From positions 1-19,912 of the forward strand of contig CAMDVP010000024.1 in the NCBI GenBank assembly GCA_945877525.1: DNA of 19,912 nucleotides, given 5' to 3'. Under the pieces are notes generated by a model. The model was not told the origin of the DNA. It searched no databases and was given only the letters and a program-made list of their open reading frames with translations. Both the position numbers and the translations under genes were made by a program. Numbering within the stretch: the first letter of the stretch is position 1; each line of letters begins with the position of its first letter. This document shows, one piece after another, positions 6,700-13,928 of the stretch. The DNA is from an uncultured Clostridia bacterium (lineage in GTDB: Bacteria > Bacillota > Clostridia > Christensenellales > Aristaeellaceae).

Positions 6700-8211
6700 A
6701 TGAGTCAGGAACTTTCCCGCAGGGATTTTCTGAAAACCACGGCGGCCGGCGCGGTCAGCGTGATGGCCATGAGCGCCATGGGCGCGTTTCCGTCGGCCCG
6801 GGCCGAGGAGACGGAGCAGGTTGCAACGGAGCAGTTTTCCCGCTTTTCCGGCGTGCATAACGTGCGGAAAATCACGGAAGATCTGGTCTACCTGGGCGTC
6901 AATGACCGCCGCACCGAGCTGTTTGAGAATGTGTATCCCATTCCTCGGGGCGTGTCGTACAACTCCTATCTGCTGCTGGACGAGCAGACCGTTCTGTTCG
7001 ACACGGTGGATCGAAACGCCTCGGCCCAGTTCTTTGAGAACCTGACCTGCGCCCTGAACGGCCGCAAGCTGGACTATTTCGTCATCAATCATATGGAGCC
7101 TGACCATTGCTCAGCCATCTCCGAGGTGCTGCACCGCTATCCGGAGGTCAAGCTGCTGTTCACCAGGGCTGCCGCGCCGCTGATCACCCAGTTTTTCGGC
7201 TTTGATCCGATGCAGCATGGCTATGCGGTGAAGGAAGGCACCGAGCTTTCCACCGGGCGGCATAAGCTGGTATTCATCATGGCGCCCATGGTACACTGGC
7301 CTGAGGCCATGATGACCTACGACGCGACGGACAAGGTGCTGTTTTCCGCGGACGGATTCGGCAGCTTCGGCGCGCTGGATGGCAACCTTTTCGCTGACGA
7401 GGTGAATTTTGAAACCGAGTGGATTGCCGATGCGCGGCGTTACTTCTGCAACATTGTGGGCAAGTATGGCCCCCAGGTGCAGGCGGTGCTGGCCAAGGCC
7501 GCCACGGTGGATATCCAGATGATCTGCCCGCTGCATGGCCCCATCTGGCGGGAAAACCTGGGCTATATTCTGGACAAGTACACCAAGTGGAGCAGCTATA
7601 CCCCCGAGGATCCCGATGGCGTGATGGTGGTCTACGGCTCTGTTTACGGCGGTACGGAGAACGCTGCGGGCGTGGTGGCCAGCCGCCTGTCCATGGGCGG
7701 ACTGCGCAATGTAAAGGTCTACGACGTATCCAAAACCCATGTCAGCGAGCTGATCGGCGAGGCTTTCCGCTGCGGGCACATTGTGCTGGCGTCTATCACC
7801 TACAATATGGGCATTTTCACCCCCATGAAGAATTTCATCATGGATCTGGCGGCGCATAACCTGCAGAACCGCACCTATTCCCTGGTGGAGAACGGCAGCT
7901 GGTCGCCGGTATCCGGCATGATGATGAAGGAACTGCTGGACGGCATGGCCGGCATGCGCCAGGTGGGCGAAACGGTGACCATCAAGTCCACGACGGATGC
8001 AGCTTCCTATGAGCAGCTTACCGCCCTGGCCGACGCGGTGCTGGCGGATGTGACCGGTCTGGCGGCTCCTGTGCAGGCCGAAAGCCAGGAGGTTCAGTCT
8101 GCCCGGTGGGTCTGCTCCGTCTGCGGCTATGTGTATGAAGGCGAGGAGCTGCCGGAGGATTACAAGTGCCCGCTGTGCGGCGTAGGCGCTGACAAGTTCA
8201 TCAAGGAATAA
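6700..8211 (+). CDS. Tat-signal flavodiiron protein with C-terminal rubredoxin
   Basis: A 503-residue type A flavoprotein (flavodiiron family), which reduces O2 to water or NO to N2O using electrons passed through rubredoxin and FMN. Residues 1-35 form a twin-arginine signal: S-R7-R8-D-F-L-K, a hydrophobic Ala/Met stretch and the cleavage motif A33-R-A35 before EE. The MBL-like diiron domain follows, with ligands H131-x-E133-x-D135 and H136, then H199, D218 and H279. The flavodoxin domain (about 307-450) has the FMN loop YGSVYGGTENAA. A short rubredoxin domain ends the protein, with C472, C475, C490 and C493. The ATG at 6700 has CGGAGGA 6 bases upstream. Flavodiiron proteins are normally cytoplasmic, so the leader is the oddity. 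It is a single-gene unit with its own promoter and terminator. Confidence 0.93.
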   Translation: MSQELSRRDFLKTTAAGAVSVMAMSAMGAFPSARAEETEQVATEQFSRFSGVHNVRKITEDLVYLGVNDRRTELFENVYPIPRGVSYNSYLLLDEQTVLFDTVDRNASAQFFENLTCALNGRKLDYFVINHMEPDHCSAISEVLHRYPEVKLLFTRAAAPLITQFFGFDPMQHGYAVKEGTELSTGRHKLVFIMAPMVHWPEAMMTYDATDKVLFSADGFGSFGALDGNLFADEVNFETEWIADARRYFCNIVGKYGPQVQAVLAKAATVDIQMICPLHGPIWRENLGYILDKYTKWSSYTPEDPDGVMVVYGSVYGGTENAAGVVASRLSMGGLRNVKVYDVSKTHVSELIGEAFRCGHIVLASITYNMGIFTPMKNFIMDLAAHNLQNRTYSLVENGSWSPVSGMMMKELLDGMAGMRQVGETVTIKSTTDAASYEQLTALADAVLADVTGLAAPVQAESQEVQSARWVCSVCGYVYEGEELPEDYKCPLCGVGADKFIKE

Positions 8212-8226
8212 AGCGGCCGGCACGGC

Positions 8227-8262
8227 AAAGCGCCTTGAATCCTGCGGGATTCAAGGCGCTTT
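8227..8262. terminator. Shared bidirectional terminator
   Basis: A perfect 16-base-pair stem (AAAGCGCCTTGAATCC, 8227-8242, with 8247-8262) has a 4-base loop. It lies 15 bases after the flavodiiron stop. Its right arm contains the last codons and the TGA (8251-8253) of the converging MBL gene. The A and T ends of the stem give short U-tracts on both strands. Confidence 0.85.
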
Positions 8263-9081
8263 TGGTGCGGACATGTCAGGCGGCTCAGGCTCCGCCTTGT
8301 CTGCGTCATAGTATAGAGAATGCCCCGGCTGCGGATGGATGAGCATCACCCGTTTGCCGGGGTACATGCCTGAAGCGGGGACAGCATGCGCCCGCAGCTG
8401 TTCGGGCGAGGTGGCGTCATAGAAGGTTTGCAGCACATGCCTTGGCCACAGACGCGCGTCGTGGGCGGGCAGCACCCAGTCGAAATCCAGCGCAAGCAGC
8501 CGTAGAATGCTCCTCCGCAGGCAGGCAATCCCCTCCGCCTCCGGGAAGAAAAGCCAGGTGGTAGGATTCCAGTCGTCCCCCGTCATCAGCAGACGGCGCT
8601 CCGGCACATAAACCGCCAGGGAGCCGGGCGTGTGTCCGGGAGACTCCAGAAAATGCGCTGTCAGCCCGCCCAAATCCATTCGGTCGCAGGTCAGGGCGCG
8701 GAGCGTGCCGCAGCCCCGGCGGAGGTAATCCTCCTGATGCCAGTCGGCCAAATCCACGCCGCGCTCCCGCGCCTGCCGCCATACGCGCTCCCGTTGGCTC
8801 ACGACATAATCGGCGCAGATGGGCAGCTCCGCCGCGGCAAGCTCTACCTGACTGAACAGGTCGTTGCCGCATGCGTGGTCATGGTGCCCGTGGGTATTGA
8901 TTACCCGCAGGGGCAGAGACGTGATTTGGCGGACAGCGGCGTTCAGGTCGTCAAAGCCGTAGCCGGTGTCAATCAGCAGGGCCTGCGCCGCGCCGCACAG
9001 CAGGGTCATGTGCATGCCCATGCGGTCAGTCAGGCAAAAGACGCCGGGCGCAAGCTCCCGGGCGTTGATCCGGCATTCCAT
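8251..9081 (-). CDS. MBL-fold metallo-hydrolase
   Basis: A 276-residue zinc-dependent hydrolase of the metallo-beta-lactamase superfamily, glyoxalase II/lactonase-like. The metal motif is H64-G-H66-H67-D68-H69 in INTHGHHDHACGN. Further ligands are H150 in ESPGHTPGS, D169 in MTGDDW and H207 in LPAHDAR. The pattern suits a thioester or lactone hydrolase, but the substrate is unknown and no redox partner domain is fused. The ATG at 9081 is chosen because AAAGGAGG lies 6 bases upstream. The frame runs 22 codons further upstream without a site. It is convergent with the flavodiiron gene and divergent from the methyltransferase gene. Its stop codon is inside the shared terminator stem. Confidence 0.88.
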   Translation of the reverse strand: MECRINARELAPGVFCLTDRMGMHMTLLCGAAQALLIDTGYGFDDLNAAVRQITSLPLRVINTHGHHDHACGNDLFSQVELAAAELPICADYVVSQRERVWRQARERGVDLADWHQEDYLRRGCGTLRALTCDRMDLGGLTAHFLESPGHTPGSLAVYVPERRLLMTGDDWNPTTWLFFPEAEGIACLRRSILRLLALDFDWVLPAHDARLWPRHVLQTFYDATSPEQLRAHAVPASGMYPGKRVMLIHPQPGHSLYYDADKAEPEPPDMSAPKAP

Positions 9082-9211
9082 GACATTCCTCCTTTGCGAA
9101 CGAGCAAGCATTTCGCCGCAAAGCGCCGGGATTCCTGCGCGAAGCACCCCCGTTTGGAAAACTAACCGGCGCTGTGATCAGGTTGTTGATGAAAAATTCA
9201 TTTTTTCTCTC

Positions 9212-9240
9212 TTGCGCGCTGCCGTTTCTTTTGTTATACT
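9212..9240 (+). promoter_or_regulatory. Promoter of the methyltransferase gene
   Basis: TTGCGC (9212-9217), 17 bases and TATACT (9235-9240) lie 44 bases before the ATG at 9284. The surrounding DNA is rich in T, unlike the flanking genes. Confidence 0.6.
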
Positions 9241-9283
9241 CTTCCTATCGGTATCAAACAATATCCAAATGCAGAGGTTTTTC

Positions 9284-10294
9284 ATGAACTACTGTTTTCA
9301 ATTGCTTCCTCATGCCAACATACGCTATCAGGAGTCCCTGGAGCAGCTGGGCCGGGCTGAGCTTTCCTGCATGCTGAGCGCTCTTGGCATTGAAGCGCAG
9401 GTTTGCACGGAGCGTTTGGGCGGCGCGCCCTTCCTGTGCTTTGACGCGCCGGAGCTGAACGCGGAGGATCTGGCTGCGCTGTCCGGGCATAGCGCGCTGA
9501 CCTTCCTGTGCCTGCGGGAGGGAGCGCTGCTGCGGCCGCTGGAACGCCCGGACGGGGATTATCTGCCCCGCGACCTGGCCGAGGTGCTCAAGTACAAGGG
9601 CAAAACCAGCGCGGTGTTTACCCGTATGCTGATTAACCTGGCCCTATGTGCGGCAGGGCGATTGGGAAAAGAGCAACCTATAACGGTGTTGGATCCGCTC
9701 TGCGGCCGGGGTACCACCTGCTTTGTGGCCCTGCAGGCGGGCATGAACGCCGTGGGCCTCGACCTGGATCGCCGCGACCTGAAGGAGGCGGCGGACTATT
9801 TCAGCCGCTACCTGCAGTTTCATCGCTTGAAGCACCGCCTGGATCAGAATGCCTGCACAGTGAAGGGGCAGAACGTGCCCAATGCAGTGTATACCCTTGC
9901 TTGCAGCAAGGAACGCTATCAGGCGGGAGACACGCGCTTCCTGCGCCTGATGCTGGGCGACACGGCTCTGGCCGGGCCTCTTCTGAAAAAGACCCCCGCG
10001 GATGTGCTGGTGGCTGATCTGCCCTATGGCGTGCAGCATGCGCCCCAGGCGGGGCGGCGTGCCGATCATGTGGCCGGCATGCTCCGCCGGGTGCTGCCTG
10101 CCTGGCGGGAGGCCCTGCGCCCCGGCGCGGGGGTGGCGCTGAGCTTCAACGCGCTGACGCTGGATCGTCAGGCACTGATCGGCCTGCTGGCGGAGGCGGG
10201 CTATGAACCCATGGATGCGCCGCCCTACGGCAGCATGCGGCACTTTGTGGAACAGGCTGTTTCCAGGGACGTCGTGGTGGCCCGCCGTGCATAA
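9284..10294 (+). CDS. TRM11-like SAM-dependent RNA methyltransferase
   Basis: A 336-residue class I methyltransferase similar to the TRM11/TrmG10 group, which makes N2-methylguanosine in tRNA. Motif I for SAM is V-L-D137-P-L-C-G-R-G-T-T, followed by VGLDLD, where an acidic residue binds the ribose. The catalytic motif IV is VAD245-LPYG, typical of N2-guanine and N6-adenine enzymes. The first 100 residues are less conserved and lack a clear THUMP signature. The last third (MLRRVLPAWREALRPGAGVALSFN) fits the Rossmann fold. ATG at 9284 is preferred because a promoter and an AGAGG box precede it. The long upstream open frame (from 8966) overlaps the divergent MBL gene and is not credible. Rho follows 96 bases downstream with no terminator between, so readthrough into rho is likely. 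The exact RNA target is unproven. Confidence 0.85.
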   Translation: MNYCFQLLPHANIRYQESLEQLGRAELSCMLSALGIEAQVCTERLGGAPFLCFDAPELNAEDLAALSGHSALTFLCLREGALLRPLERPDGDYLPRDLAEVLKYKGKTSAVFTRMLINLALCAAGRLGKEQPITVLDPLCGRGTTCFVALQAGMNAVGLDLDRRDLKEAADYFSRYLQFHRLKHRLDQNACTVKGQNVPNAVYTLACSKERYQAGDTRFLRLMLGDTALAGPLLKKTPADVLVADLPYGVQHAPQAGRRADHVAGMLRRVLPAWREALRPGAGVALSFNALTLDRQALIGLLAEAGYEPMDAPPYGSMRHFVEQAVSRDVVVARRA

Positions 10295-10390
10295 CCACGA
10301 TTTGGCGCGCATACATATGGCTTATACAGGATTGAATCCGTGATGAACCTTTCATCATCCGATGGATAAGGCTTATAGGAGGAGCTACCA

Positions 10391-12346
10391 TTGACAACGC
10401 AAGAATTATCCGCAAAAACTGTGATTGAACTGCGCAAGCTGGCCAAGGTGAACGGCGTGACGCTGGGAGCCGGCGTGAGCAAGAGCGACATTGTGGCCAA
10501 GCTGGCCGCCGCCCTTGCAGACGACGAACAGGAAGCGCCCGCCGCGCCTGCTGCTGTGACGGAGGAAAAGCATGAGCAAACCGCCGTGGCCGCGTTGTTC
10601 GGTGAGAGCCTGAAGGACGAGGACGAGAGCGACGAGGAGGAAGAGGACGAGGAGGCGCCTGTGCCGGAAGCGCCCAAGCCCGCCGCACCCCGCTCCGCGC
10701 AGCCCCAGTTCCGGGCCGCATGGCATAATCCCGCGCCCCGATACAGCAGCAAGCCTGCCTATCAGGCCCCGGCCTATCCGCAGCGCCAGGGAACCTGGCA
10801 AAGCGGCCCCGCCCGCGGGATGGATCCCCAGCGCCAGGCGCCTGTACGCCCGGCAGGGTATACGCCCCGTTTTGGCCCCGGCGCGGCGGAGCCCAGCCAT
10901 GATGCGCCCCGCCAGGAGGATGAATACCGGCCCTACCAGCAGGAGCGCCGCGGCTTTGGCCCCCAGACCGAGCGGCGGCCTGCCTACAGCGAGCCGCCCC
11001 GCGCCTACGACAGCCAGCGTCAGGGCTATGACGCGCAAAGGAGCTATGAACCCCAGCGCCAGGGCTTCGACACGCCCGGCTATGACAATGGCTACAACCG
11101 CGGGTATTCAGCCCGCCCTGCCTATACCCAGCCCCGCCGGGAAAACAGCTATACGCTTCAGGACAGCGGCGCGGCCAACCCCGCCGTGACGGAGATGATT
11201 GCCGCCGGCGACTGTCAGGACGGCAGCGGCGTGCTGGAAATGCACCCTGACGGCTATGGCTTCCTGCGGTCGGATACCTTCCTGCCCTCCAGCAAGGATA
11301 TCTATGTGTCCATGGCGCAGATCCGCCGCTTCGGCCTGCGAACCGGCGACAAGGTGGTGGGCAAGACCCGCCCCCAGCGCGATGGCGACAAGTACACCGC
11401 CATGCTCTACATCACCGAGGTCAACGGCATGCCCGCCGACGAGATGAACGGCCGCTCCTCCTTTGACGAGCTGACCCCCATCTACCCCACCAGGCGTATT
11501 GACCTGGAATCCCACGGGGGCGAGCCCCTCGACGACATGCGCCTGACCGACCTGATCGCTCCCCTGGGCTTTGGCCAGCGCGGATTGATCCTTTGCCCTC
11601 CGGACACCGGTAAAACGGCGCTTCTGCAGCATTTTGCCAATGCGATCACGGCCAACTGCCCCGGAGCTGAGGTAATGGTGCTGCTCATCGACGAAAACCC
11701 CGAGGACGTAACCCTGTTCCGTGAGCAGGTGACCTGCCAGGTGCTGGCCTCCACCTTCGACCAGATGCCGGAAAACCACCTCCGTCTGGCGGATGTGGTG
11801 TTGGAACGGGCCGAGCGCCTGGTGGAGCAGGGCCGCGACGTGGTGCTGATTGTGGACAGCCTGACCCGACTGGCGAAAATCTACACCACCGCCGCCGCTC
11901 AGCAGGGCCGCACCGTGCAGGGCATGGTCAACCCTACCAGTCTGTTCAAGGCAAAGAAGCTCTTTGGCGCGGCCCGCTGCGTGAAGGAGGGCGGCAGCCT
12001 GACAGTGATTGCCGCCATGAACATCGAAACCGGCTCCAAGGTAGATGACAGCGTGGTGGAGGAGTTCAAGGGCACAGCCAACATGGAGCTGGTGCTGGAC
12101 GCTTCCCTGGCTCGGGCGGGGATCAATCCGCCCATCAACCTGCAGCTTTCCGGCACCAAGCGCGCCGAGATGCTCCTGGACGTTGCCCAGCTGGAGGGCC
12201 TGAAGCTGGTGCGCGGCATGCTGAACTCCACACGGTCGGCCACGGCGGTGCCGCAGCTGCTCTCCCTGATGGACAAGGCGGAAACCAACGACGCGCTGCT
12301 GGTGAAAATCAAGGACTGGGTTGCCCTGATGGAGAAGAGCCGCTGA
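10391..12346 (+). CDS. rho: Transcription termination factor Rho
   Basis: A 651-residue Rho, the hexameric RNA helicase that ends transcription at Rho-dependent sites. Order: SAP-like Rho_N (about 5-45); an acidic stretch (47-90); a low-complexity Arg/Tyr/Pro/Gln-rich insert (about 95-258) with repeated Y-D/E-x-Q-R-Q-G units; an OB-fold RNA-binding domain (GVLEMHPDGYGFLRS onward, 280-345); then the RecA-like motor. The P-loop is PPDTGKT (403-409), Walker B is VVLIVDS (484-490), the Q-loop QGRTVQGMVN and the R-loop GSKVDDS. Compared by eye with E. coli Rho, several ATP-contact residues differ: K181 is D405, R212 is N436, and the finger R366 is K590. The start is TTG with AGGAGGAG (10377-10384) 6 bases upstream. 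It is much longer than E. coli Rho (419) because of the insert. The bL31 gene follows, an arrangement also seen in other bacteria. Confidence 0.96.
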   Translation: MTTQELSAKTVIELRKLAKVNGVTLGAGVSKSDIVAKLAAALADDEQEAPAAPAAVTEEKHEQTAVAALFGESLKDEDESDEEEEDEEAPVPEAPKPAAPRSAQPQFRAAWHNPAPRYSSKPAYQAPAYPQRQGTWQSGPARGMDPQRQAPVRPAGYTPRFGPGAAEPSHDAPRQEDEYRPYQQERRGFGPQTERRPAYSEPPRAYDSQRQGYDAQRSYEPQRQGFDTPGYDNGYNRGYSARPAYTQPRRENSYTLQDSGAANPAVTEMIAAGDCQDGSGVLEMHPDGYGFLRSDTFLPSSKDIYVSMAQIRRFGLRTGDKVVGKTRPQRDGDKYTAMLYITEVNGMPADEMNGRSSFDELTPIYPTRRIDLESHGGEPLDDMRLTDLIAPLGFGQRGLILCPPDTGKTALLQHFANAITANCPGAEVMVLLIDENPEDVTLFREQVTCQVLASTFDQMPENHLRLADVVLERAERLVEQGRDVVLIVDSLTRLAKIYTTAAAQQGRTVQGMVNPTSLFKAKKLFGAARCVKEGGSLTVIAAMNIETGSKVDDSVVEEFKGTANMELVLDASLARAGINPPINLQLSGTKRAEMLLDVAQLEGLKLVRGMLNSTRSATAVPQLLSLMDKAETNDALLVKIKDWVALMEKSR

Positions 12347-12384
12347 ACCGTGCCTGTTTGGAACAAATTCGACGAAAAAAGCAC

Positions 12385-12413
12385 TTGCAATCATCGGTCA
12401 TCTATGCTACAAT
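12385..12413 (+). promoter_or_regulatory. Promoter of the bL31 gene
   Basis: TTGCAA (12385-12390), a 17-base spacer and TACAAT (12408-12413) lie 53 bases before the ATG at 12467. The CTATGC before the -10 matches the tRNA-Val promoter. Confidence 0.8.
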
Positions 12414-12466
12414 AATGCATGCGGCGATTGGCCGATCATTGCATACGCGAAAGAGGTGAAACAGCA

Positions 12467-12667
12467 ATGAAGGAAAAGATTCATCCCCAGTACGGCAAGT
12501 GTATCGTTCGCTGCGTGTGCGGTGAGACGTTTGAAACCGGTTCTACCAAGAAGGAACTGAAGGTGGATATCTGCTCGAAGTGCCATCCCTTCTACACCGG
12601 CAAGCAGAAGCTCGTCGATACCGGCGGCCGTGTGGATCGCTTCAAGAAGCGTTTCGGCCTGGAGTAA
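12467..12667 (+). CDS. rpmE: 50S ribosomal protein bL31, zinc-binding type
   Basis: A 66-residue ribosomal protein bL31, which sits at the large-subunit central protuberance and bridges to the small subunit. It begins MKEKIHPQYGKCIVRCVCGE. The zinc-ribbon cysteines of the C+ type are present in the CVCG segment and in ICSKCHPFYTGKQK. The typical ending DTGGRVDRFKKRFGLE is intact. The ATG at 12467 is used because GAGGTG (12453-12458) lies 8 bases upstream. The frame extends 16 codons further without support. It has its own promoter and a strong terminator, and lies directly after rho. Confidence 0.97.
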   Translation: MKEKIHPQYGKCIVRCVCGETFETGSTKKELKVDICSKCHPFYTGKQKLVDTGGRVDRFKKRFGLE

Positions 12668-12675
12668 TCCTTTCG

Positions 12676-12704
12676 CAGAGCATTGCAAAATGCTCTGTTT
12701 TTTT
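12676..12704 (+). terminator. Intrinsic terminator after bL31
   Basis: A 9-base-pair stem, CAGAGCATT (12676-12684) and AATGCTCTG (12689-12697), with a GCAA tetraloop, is followed by seven T residues (12698-12704). This is a textbook Rho-independent terminator 8 bases after the stop codon. Confidence 0.95.
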
Positions 12705-12729
12705 GCGCATCATTTCATAGCCCGCTGTA

Positions 12730-12758
12730 TTGACAAGCGCGATGGAAAAGGATAGGAT
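12730..12758 (+). promoter_or_regulatory. Probable promoter of sugar isomerase gene
   Basis: A perfect TTGACA (12730-12735) is followed after 17 bases by TAGGAT (12753-12758), a weak -10. A better-looking GATAAT (12756-12761) would need a 20-base spacer. It lies about 97 bases upstream of the ATG at 12855. Confidence 0.45.
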
Positions 12759-12854
12759 AATGCCATCAGGGCAGGCTGGTGCGCTCCATAGCCGCGCGGC
12801 CTGTTTCCCATACTGTCATGAGAGTGGTGCGATGCAGAAGGAGGAGTTCACGCC

Positions 12855-13607
12855 ATGGAGATCGGCGCTCAATTCTATACGGTTCGAGAGTCCTGCAAAA
12901 CTCTGGCCGACTTTGCGGAAACGCTGAAGAAAGTGGCGGATATCGGCTATAAAAATGTGCAGATTTCCGGCACCTGTCCTTATGAGGCCGAATGGCTGAA
13001 GGAACAGCTGCAGAAGAACGGCCTGCGCTGTGTGTTGACCCATATTCCCGCGCCCCGCCTGATTGACGAAACCGAGCAGGTGGTGCATGACCACCAGGTT
13101 TTTGACTGCGAGCATATCGGCCTGGGGTATTACTCCTTTAACCCTGAGCAGGGCGATACTTACGAGAAATTCGTGGAGACCTATGCTCCTGTGGCCCGAA
13201 AGATCAGCGGTATGGGCAAAACCTTCATGTATCACAACCATGATGGTGAGTTCCGCAAGCTGGCGGACTGCCGCATCGTCATGGAGCATCTGATGGAAGA
13301 TTTCCCTGTGGATCAAATGGGCTTCACGGTGGACACCTACTGGGTGCAATCTGGCGGCGGTGATCCAGCCCTATGGCTGGAAAAGCTGGCGGGCCGCATT
13401 CCGTGCATCCACCTCAAGGACTTTGCCTATGGCCGGCAGATGGCCGTGGTGGGCGAGGGCAATATCAATTTCGACCGTGTGTTTGAAAAGGCCGAGGCAG
13501 GCGGCACCCGTTACATGCTGGTGGAGCAGGACAACTGCAACGGAGAGGATCCCATCGAGTGTTTGCGGCGCAGTTATCAGTTTCTGCGTTCCCGCGGCTT
13601 TGAATAA
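12855..13607 (+). CDS. Sugar phosphate isomerase/epimerase, TIM-barrel
   Basis: A 250-residue protein of the xylose-isomerase-like TIM-barrel superfamily (AP endonuclease 2 fold), which includes IolE/IolI-type enzymes and sugar epimerases. It opens MEIGAQFYTVRE, the usual first strand. Metal and active-site signatures are the MYHNHDGEF strand, the VDTYWVQ strand, the IHLKDFAYG strand (His-x-Lys-Asp) and the closing LVEQD, whose Glu usually binds the divalent metal. No signal peptide is present. The ATG has AAGGAGGAG (12838-12846) 8 bases upstream. It stands alone after the bL31 terminator, with a decayed region behind it, so context gives no substrate. The family is firm and the reaction unknown. 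Confidence 0.88.
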   Translation: MEIGAQFYTVRESCKTLADFAETLKKVADIGYKNVQISGTCPYEAEWLKEQLQKNGLRCVLTHIPAPRLIDETEQVVHDHQVFDCEHIGLGYYSFNPEQGDTYEKFVETYAPVARKISGMGKTFMYHNHDGEFRKLADCRIVMEHLMEDFPVDQMGFTVDTYWVQSGGGDPALWLEKLAGRIPCIHLKDFAYGRQMAVVGEGNINFDRVFEKAEAGGTRYMLVEQDNCNGEDPIECLRRSYQFLRSRGFE

Positions 13608-13639
13608 GCGCAACTTAACGAAAGAGAAGGGAGCAGGCC

Positions 13640-13884
13640 CAAACGGACTGTACCCAGTCCAATGGACAGTAGAAAAAAGAGACCTCCTGTTGTAGAATAG
13701 GAACTACGACAGGAGGTTATCTGTATGGCAAGGAAGTACACAAAGAAAGAACAACTGGCTGAAATCGTAAGAGAGCGTCATCAGCAAGGAGAGAGCTATC
13801 GCGAAATGGCAACCGGTTATGGTCTGGAAATGAAACAAGTAAAGAAACTGATGGAACGGCAGCGAAGGAAGGAACGAATCTTTG
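13640..13884 (+). mobile_element. 5' remnant of an IS3-like insertion sequence
   Basis: The left part resembles an IS3-family terminus (TGTACCCAGTCC near 13649, followed by TGGACAG), then a hairpin over the ribosome site, then the start of a helix-turn-helix OrfA-like gene. After about 13880 the sequence continues as the reverse strand of an unrelated broken MBL gene. The remainder of OrfA, all of OrfB with its DDE domain and the right end are absent. Boundaries are approximate, and the family assignment rests on pattern only. Confidence 0.5.
13683..13716 (+). promoter_or_regulatory. Hairpin sequestering the OrfA ribosome binding site
   Basis: CCTCCTGTTGTAG (13683-13695) pairs with CTACGACAGGAGG (13704-13716) with a single G-U wobble and an 8-base loop. 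The right arm contains the AGGAGG box 8 bases before the ATG at 13725. In many insertion sequences such a hairpin blocks translation of transposase from transcripts that enter from outside. Promoter-derived internal transcripts lack the left arm. Confidence 0.65.
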
Positions 13885-13928
13885 GTGCACAGGATAACGG
13901 CACATGCGCATTTGACCCTGCCGAATGA
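13725..13928 (+). pseudogene. Truncated OrfA-like HTH transposase fragment
   Basis: A 67-codon frame beginning MARKYTKKEQLAEIVRERH, with a helix-turn-helix-like segment (GESYREMATGYGLEMKQVKKLMERQ). The first 53 or so residues are the likely transposase part. The tail (IFGAQDNGTCAFDPAE) comes from the adjoining antisense MBL remnant. Full OrfA proteins of this kind are about 90-110 residues, so the gene is broken. A good AGGAGG site is present but sits in a hairpin. Confidence 0.5.

Noticed and set aside
8966..9283. N-terminal extension of the methyltransferase frame
   Set aside because: It overlaps the divergent MBL gene, has no family similarity, and a promoter and ribosome site precede the ATG at 9284.
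11000..11160. Short repeated units in rho as a possible tandem DNA repeat
   Set aside because: The units are degenerate at the DNA level and keep the reading frame. They are protein low complexity, not a minisatellite or CRISPR.
11108..12394. 428-codon minus-strand frame opposite rho
   Set aside because: It is antisense to unmistakable Rho motor motifs, has no ribosome site and its composition is rich in His, Gly and Gln.
12730..12927. 65-codon plus-strand frame before the sugar isomerase
   Set aside because: It has no ribosome site, overlaps the well-supported isomerase gene in another frame and covers its probable promoter.
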